A stretch of DNA of 36,063 nucleotides. It comes from an uncultured Bacilli bacterium. GTDB taxonomy: Bacteria > Bacillota_I > Bacilli_A > RF39 > UBA660. Both the position numbers and the translations under genes were made by a program. The notes beneath the pieces were generated by a model. That model saw nothing but the letters and a program-made list of their open reading frames with translations, was not told the DNA's origin and made no database searches. The stretch lies in NCBI GenBank assembly GCA_910588025.1, contig CAJUQG010000013.1, forward strand, positions 1 to 36,063, written 5' to 3'. How positions within the stretch are numbered: the first letter of the stretch is position 1; each line of letters opens with the position of its first letter. Shown here one piece after another: positions 33,004 to 36,063 of the stretch.

Positions 33004-33568
33004 TTTTTTTTATTTCTTTTAAATGTTCTTTTACTTCTCTTCCCATATTTTTTTCTATTAATTTTACTTCATTATAAGGAATTTGTACCTCATAATTTTC
33101 TTTTTCTTCTTCACTGATTTCTTGATAGCAAAAATAATAATCATTGGTTGTTAATCCCAAATATACTTTTTTTAAATCAAAAGGCTCAATTAAAAAATTA
33201 GGATAAAATAATTTATATGTTAAATTATAACTTTCCATTTGAAATAAAGCTAACGTTTCATAAGGTATATTTAATTTAATAGCCGTAATTACAGGAGGTA
33301 GTTTTAAATCTACGCAAGCAACTGCAAATTCAGGTATTCCTGCATAAAATATTGGCATTTTAAGACCATAGGATAAGAATGGTTCTGGACTATTTATCAA
33401 GCTTTCTTCAATGATTTTATTCGCATTTTCTTCTGTCGTAATATAATATAATCCACTGTTTGCTCTACGAATAATTTCATTTTTCAAGATTGTTTTTGAC
33501 TGTAGAGTTGTTTTTAAGATAGGATTTACAATAAAATTTGCTTTTAAATATAATTCTTCAATTATCAA
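32981..33568 (-). CDS. Unrecognised protein coupled to phosphoketolase; possible ADP-ribosyltransferase-like fold
   Basis: A 195-residue soluble protein I cannot name. The opening part reads LYYITTEENANKIIEESLI (near 40), a pattern like the start of ADP-ribosyltransferase-fold enzymes (Tpt1/DUF4433/RES group, LYHIT...NAxxILexG). A PIFYAGIPEFAV segment follows. A conserved catalytic Glu or second His of those families is not clear, so the link is tentative. The C terminus is lysine-rich. The start is a TTG overlapping the phosphoketolase stop codon as TTGA, so translation is coupled and co-expression is certain if the gene is real. Its shared terminator lies over its stop codon. Confidence 0.5.
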   Translation of the reverse strand: MIIEELYLKANFIVNPILKTTLQSKTILKNEIIRRANSGLYYITTEENANKIIEESLINSPEPFLSYGLKMPIFYAGIPEFAVACVDLKLPPVITAIKLNIPYETLALFQMESYNLTYKLFYPNFLIEPFDLKKVYLGLTTNDYYFCYQEISEEEKENYEVQIPYNEVKLIEKNMGREVKEHLKEIKKRKNHSKN

Positions 33569-35934
33569 TTAACATCATTTCTTTCCCACTGCCACTCACT
33601 TACTTCTGGTAAATCGATTCCCTCTTCTTTAATAAAGCTACGATGTTTTTCTAACATTTCTTGACAGTATTTTAAGGCTTGGTCTTTTTGGCTTGTGTTG
33701 GTATGACTTAGAACAAGTTCTGTTAAGTGAAAACGGTCCATTTTGTTTAATACTCGCATATCAAAAGGTGTTGTAATGGTTCCTTCTTCTATATAACCTC
33801 GTACATGTAAATCTTGATTCTCTCGTTTATAAGTAAGTTCATGAATGACATTAGGATATCCATGAAAGGCAAATATAATTGGTTTATCTTTTGTAAAAAT
33901 CATGTTGTATTCTTCTTCTGTTAAACCATGAGGATGTACTTCTTTGGGTTGTAATCTCATCAAATCTACTATATTTACGACTCTTATTTTTAAATTTGGA
34001 CAAAATTTATTTAGTATTGATACAGATGCAAGTGTTTCTAACGTAGGTGTATCTCCTGCACAAGCCATTACTACATCTGGTTCGCCATTTTGGTCATTGC
34101 TAGCAAATTCCCAAATACCAATTCCTTGACGACAATGAATTTCAGCTTGACGCATGTTTAACCATTGAGGTCTTGGATGCTTACTTGCAATAATGACGTT
34201 AATATAATTTTCAGATTTTATACAATGATCAAAACAAGATAATAGGCAATTTGCATCTGGAGGTAGATAAGCTCTTACTGTGTCCGCTTTTTTTGTTAAT
34301 AAATGATTAATGAAGCCGGGATCTTGATGGGTATATCCATTGTGATCTTGTTGCCAAGCATGACTAGATAATAGAATATTTAATGATGGAATAGGTTTAC
34401 GCCATGAAATCTCGTTAGCCATTTTAATCCATTTAGCATGTTGTCCTACCATCGAATCAACGATACGTATAAAAGATTCATAACTATGAAAAAATCCATA
34501 TCTTCCTGTTAGTATATAGCCTTCAAGCCATCCTTCACATAAATGCTCGGATAGCATTGAATCAATAATACGACCATCTTGTGATAAAAATTCATCATTT
34601 GAATGAATTGTAGACATCCATTGACGGTTTGTTGCTTCAAAAGCATGATTTAGTCGATTAGATAAAGTTTCATCAGGCCCAAAAAGGCGAAAATTACGTT
34701 TGGATTCATTTTTTTCAATAATGGCTTTGACAAAATTACCTAATATGCGCATATCTTCTTTTATAACAGTTCCAGGACTTGGTACTTCTATTCCAAATTG
34801 ACGATAATCTGGCAATTCAAGTGCTTGTTTTAATAATCCACCATTCGCAATCGGATTTGAACCCATTCGGTAATTGCCATTTGGAGCAAGTTCTTTTAAT
34901 TCTTTTTTCAAAGTACCATTTTGATCAAATAATTCTTCAGGACGATAACTTCGTAACCAATTTTCTAATCTAGTCAGTGATTCAGGATGTTCTTTGGTAA
35001 CTTCAATAGGAACTTGATGAGCACGGAAACTGCCTTCAATTTCTTTTCCGTCTATCATTTTTGGCCCTGTCCATCCTTTTGGTGTACGAAGAATAATCAT
35101 AGGCCAGAATGGTCTTTCAAACTCTTTTGCAGTTTTTGCCGATTCTTTAATCGTTTTGATTTTTGTAATAACCTCTTCTAAAGTTTCAGCCATTTTTTCA
35201 TGCATAATCATTGACTCTTCGCCTTCAACATAAAAAGGTGTCCAGCCGTATCCACGCATTAAGGCATCCAATTCCTCTTTGCTAATTCTTGATAAAATAG
35301 TGGGATTTGCAATTTTATAACCATTTAAATGTAAAATTGGTAATACTACACCATCTGTTACAGGATTTAAAAATTTATTTGCATGCCAACTTGTAGCTAA
35401 AGGTCCTGTTTCCGCCTCACCATCTCCTATTACACAAGCTGCGATTAAGTCTGGATTATCAAATACAGCTCCAAAAGCATGTGATAAACTATATCCTAAT
35501 TCGCCACCTTCATTGATACTTCCTGGAGTTTCTGGTGTAGCATGGCTCCCTATTCCACCGGGAAAACTAAATTGTTTACATAATTTTCTGATTCCTTCTT
35601 CATCTTCTGTAATTTCAGGATAAAATTCGCTATAAGATCCTTCTAAATAAACATTAGAGACTGGTGCTTGTCCTCCATGTCCTGGACCACAAATATAAAT
35701 CATATTTAAGTTATATTTTTTTATCATACGATTTAAATGAGCATATATAAAGTTTTGCCCTGGAACTGTACCCCAATGACCAACTAGTTTAGATTTCACA
35801 TCATTAAATTCTAAAGGTCTTTTTAAAAGTGGATTGTTTTTTAAATATATTTGAGCACAAGATAAATAATTTGCTGCTCGCCAGTAAGCATCTATTTTAT
35901 ATAACATATCTTCTGTTAATATTTTTGCGTTCAT
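33565..35934 (-). CDS. xfp: Xylulose-5-phosphate/fructose-6-phosphate phosphoketolase
   Basis: TPP-dependent enzyme that splits xylulose-5-P (and often fructose-6-P) with phosphate into acetyl phosphate and glyceraldehyde-3-P (or erythrose-4-P), the key step of heterofermentative and bifid pathways. The 789-residue length is standard. Landmarks are GHWGTVPGQNF (near 53), GPGHGGQAP (near 83), SHATPETPGSINEGGELGYS (near 130), the TPP motif GDGEAETGPLATSWHANKF (near 169) and SSHAWQQDHNGYTHQDPGF (near 523). All are intact. The ATG follows AGGGGA. No acetate kinase or pentose genes are in the window. A coupled gene follows with four-base overlap. Confidence 0.98.
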   Translation of the reverse strand: MNAKILTEDMLYKIDAYWRAANYLSCAQIYLKNNPLLKRPLEFNDVKSKLVGHWGTVPGQNFIYAHLNRMIKKYNLNMIYICGPGHGGQAPVSNVYLEGSYSEFYPEITEDEEGIRKLCKQFSFPGGIGSHATPETPGSINEGGELGYSLSHAFGAVFDNPDLIAACVIGDGEAETGPLATSWHANKFLNPVTDGVVLPILHLNGYKIANPTILSRISKEELDALMRGYGWTPFYVEGEESMIMHEKMAETLEEVITKIKTIKESAKTAKEFERPFWPMIILRTPKGWTGPKMIDGKEIEGSFRAHQVPIEVTKEHPESLTRLENWLRSYRPEELFDQNGTLKKELKELAPNGNYRMGSNPIANGGLLKQALELPDYRQFGIEVPSPGTVIKEDMRILGNFVKAIIEKNESKRNFRLFGPDETLSNRLNHAFEATNRQWMSTIHSNDEFLSQDGRIIDSMLSEHLCEGWLEGYILTGRYGFFHSYESFIRIVDSMVGQHAKWIKMANEISWRKPIPSLNILLSSHAWQQDHNGYTHQDPGFINHLLTKKADTVRAYLPPDANCLLSCFDHCIKSENYINVIIASKHPRPQWLNMRQAEIHCRQGIGIWEFASNDQNGEPDVVMACAGDTPTLETLASVSILNKFCPNLKIRVVNIVDLMRLQPKEVHPHGLTEEEYNMIFTKDKPIIFAFHGYPNVIHELTYKRENQDLHVRGYIEEGTITTPFDMRVLNKMDRFHLTELVLSHTNTSQKDQALKYCQEMLEKHRSFIKEEGIDLPEVSEWQWERNDVN

Positions 35935-35955
35935 ATGATTCCCCTATCTTTTTTT

Positions 35956-35961
35956 ATTATA
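35956..35961 (-). promoter_or_regulatory. Possible -10 element of xfp
   Basis: TATAAT on the minus strand 22 bases before the ATG. No good -35 box is present at 16-18 bp. Two direct copies of AGATAT lie upstream (near 35964-35983) and might be a binding site. Confidence 0.4.
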
Positions 35962-36010
35962 CAATATCTACTAGGGAATATCTAGAAAAAAAATAAAACA
36001 TTTTTTTACA

Positions 36011-36040
36011 GAGTGTTGACAAAGCTCAATACTCTTTTTT
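36011..36040 (+). terminator. Orphan hairpin with T tract at the window edge
   Basis: 9-bp stem with one wobble (36011-36019 with 36026-36034), 6-base loop, six T on the plus strand. No plus-strand gene precedes it in the window, so its role is unclear. It also contains a TTGACA on the plus strand. Confidence 0.45.
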
Positions 36041-36063
36041 ATTTTAAAATTTTGTAGTATACT

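Noticed and set aside
1..36063. Mycoplasma-type genetic code (TGA as Trp)
   Set aside because: Several genes end in TGA at the family-typical length (rpoB, phosphoketolase, the Ymh-like gene) and Trp is encoded by TGG.
1..36063. tRNA, rRNA, CRISPR arrays and transposases
   Set aside because: No cloverleaf-like sequence with T-loop consensus, no evenly spaced repeats and no transposase motifs were seen on either strand.

Overview
The window is strongly AT-rich and densely packed with genes, nearly all on the minus strand. It reads as the chromosome of a low-GC, Firmicutes-type bacterium. The evidence is an ezrA / cysteine desulfurase / thiI block, an ybxB-rpoB-rpoC block, SpoVS, an RNase J paralogue, a SpoIIIE/FtsK translocase and SufB. 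TGA is used as a stop (for example in rpoB, xfp and nifZ neighbours) and tryptophan is read from TGG, so the standard bacterial code applies, not the Mycoplasma code. An uncultured Bacilli of the Erysipelotrichia/RF39/Mollicutes-neighbour type is my best inference; I cannot place it more finely from sequence alone. I see no tRNA, rRNA, CRISPR array, insertion sequence or prophage.

Layout from left to right. 60-4765: sulfur-relay and division block (ezrA, a 5'-nucleotidase-like HAD protein, a NifS-type desulfurase, thiI). 4837-6317: two paralogous proteins of unknown function that share a C-terminal domain and carry two versus one copy of an N-terminal repeat. 6354-14365: rpoC, rpoB and the YbxB/RsmC-type methyltransferase, with a near-consensus promoter and a structured leader in front of rpoB. 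14413-15565: a TIGR02391/Ymh-like protein with a HEPN-type RNPISH motif, a candidate defence gene. 15626-24534: ftsK/spoIIIE, a lipid synthase fused to an HD domain, a ferritin-like protein, a degenerate RNase J, a deacetylase-like membrane protein, an XRE regulator, a short SSB, and a lone sufB. 24535-25813: the only plus-strand genes (two unknown proteins and SpoVS). 25791-28684: a decayed serine hydrolase tail, an RlmI-like methyltransferase, an HdeD-like membrane protein and a small gluzincin-type peptidase. 28857-32969: a heterodimeric ABC exporter behind a perfect consensus promoter with an overlapping dyad. 32970-36063: phosphoketolase with a small translationally coupled partner.

Functional themes: transcription and RNA metabolism (RNAP, RNase J-like, two RNA methyltransferases), sulfur transfer (desulfurase to ThiI for 4-thiouridine; SufB for Fe-S clusters), division and chromosome segregation (EzrA, FtsK), heterofermentative carbon metabolism (phosphoketolase), and drug or peptide export. 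The RNAP beta subunit carries residues at two classical rifampicin-resistance positions that predict natural resistance. A window-wide habit is that many intrinsic terminators are built directly over the stop codon of the gene they end.
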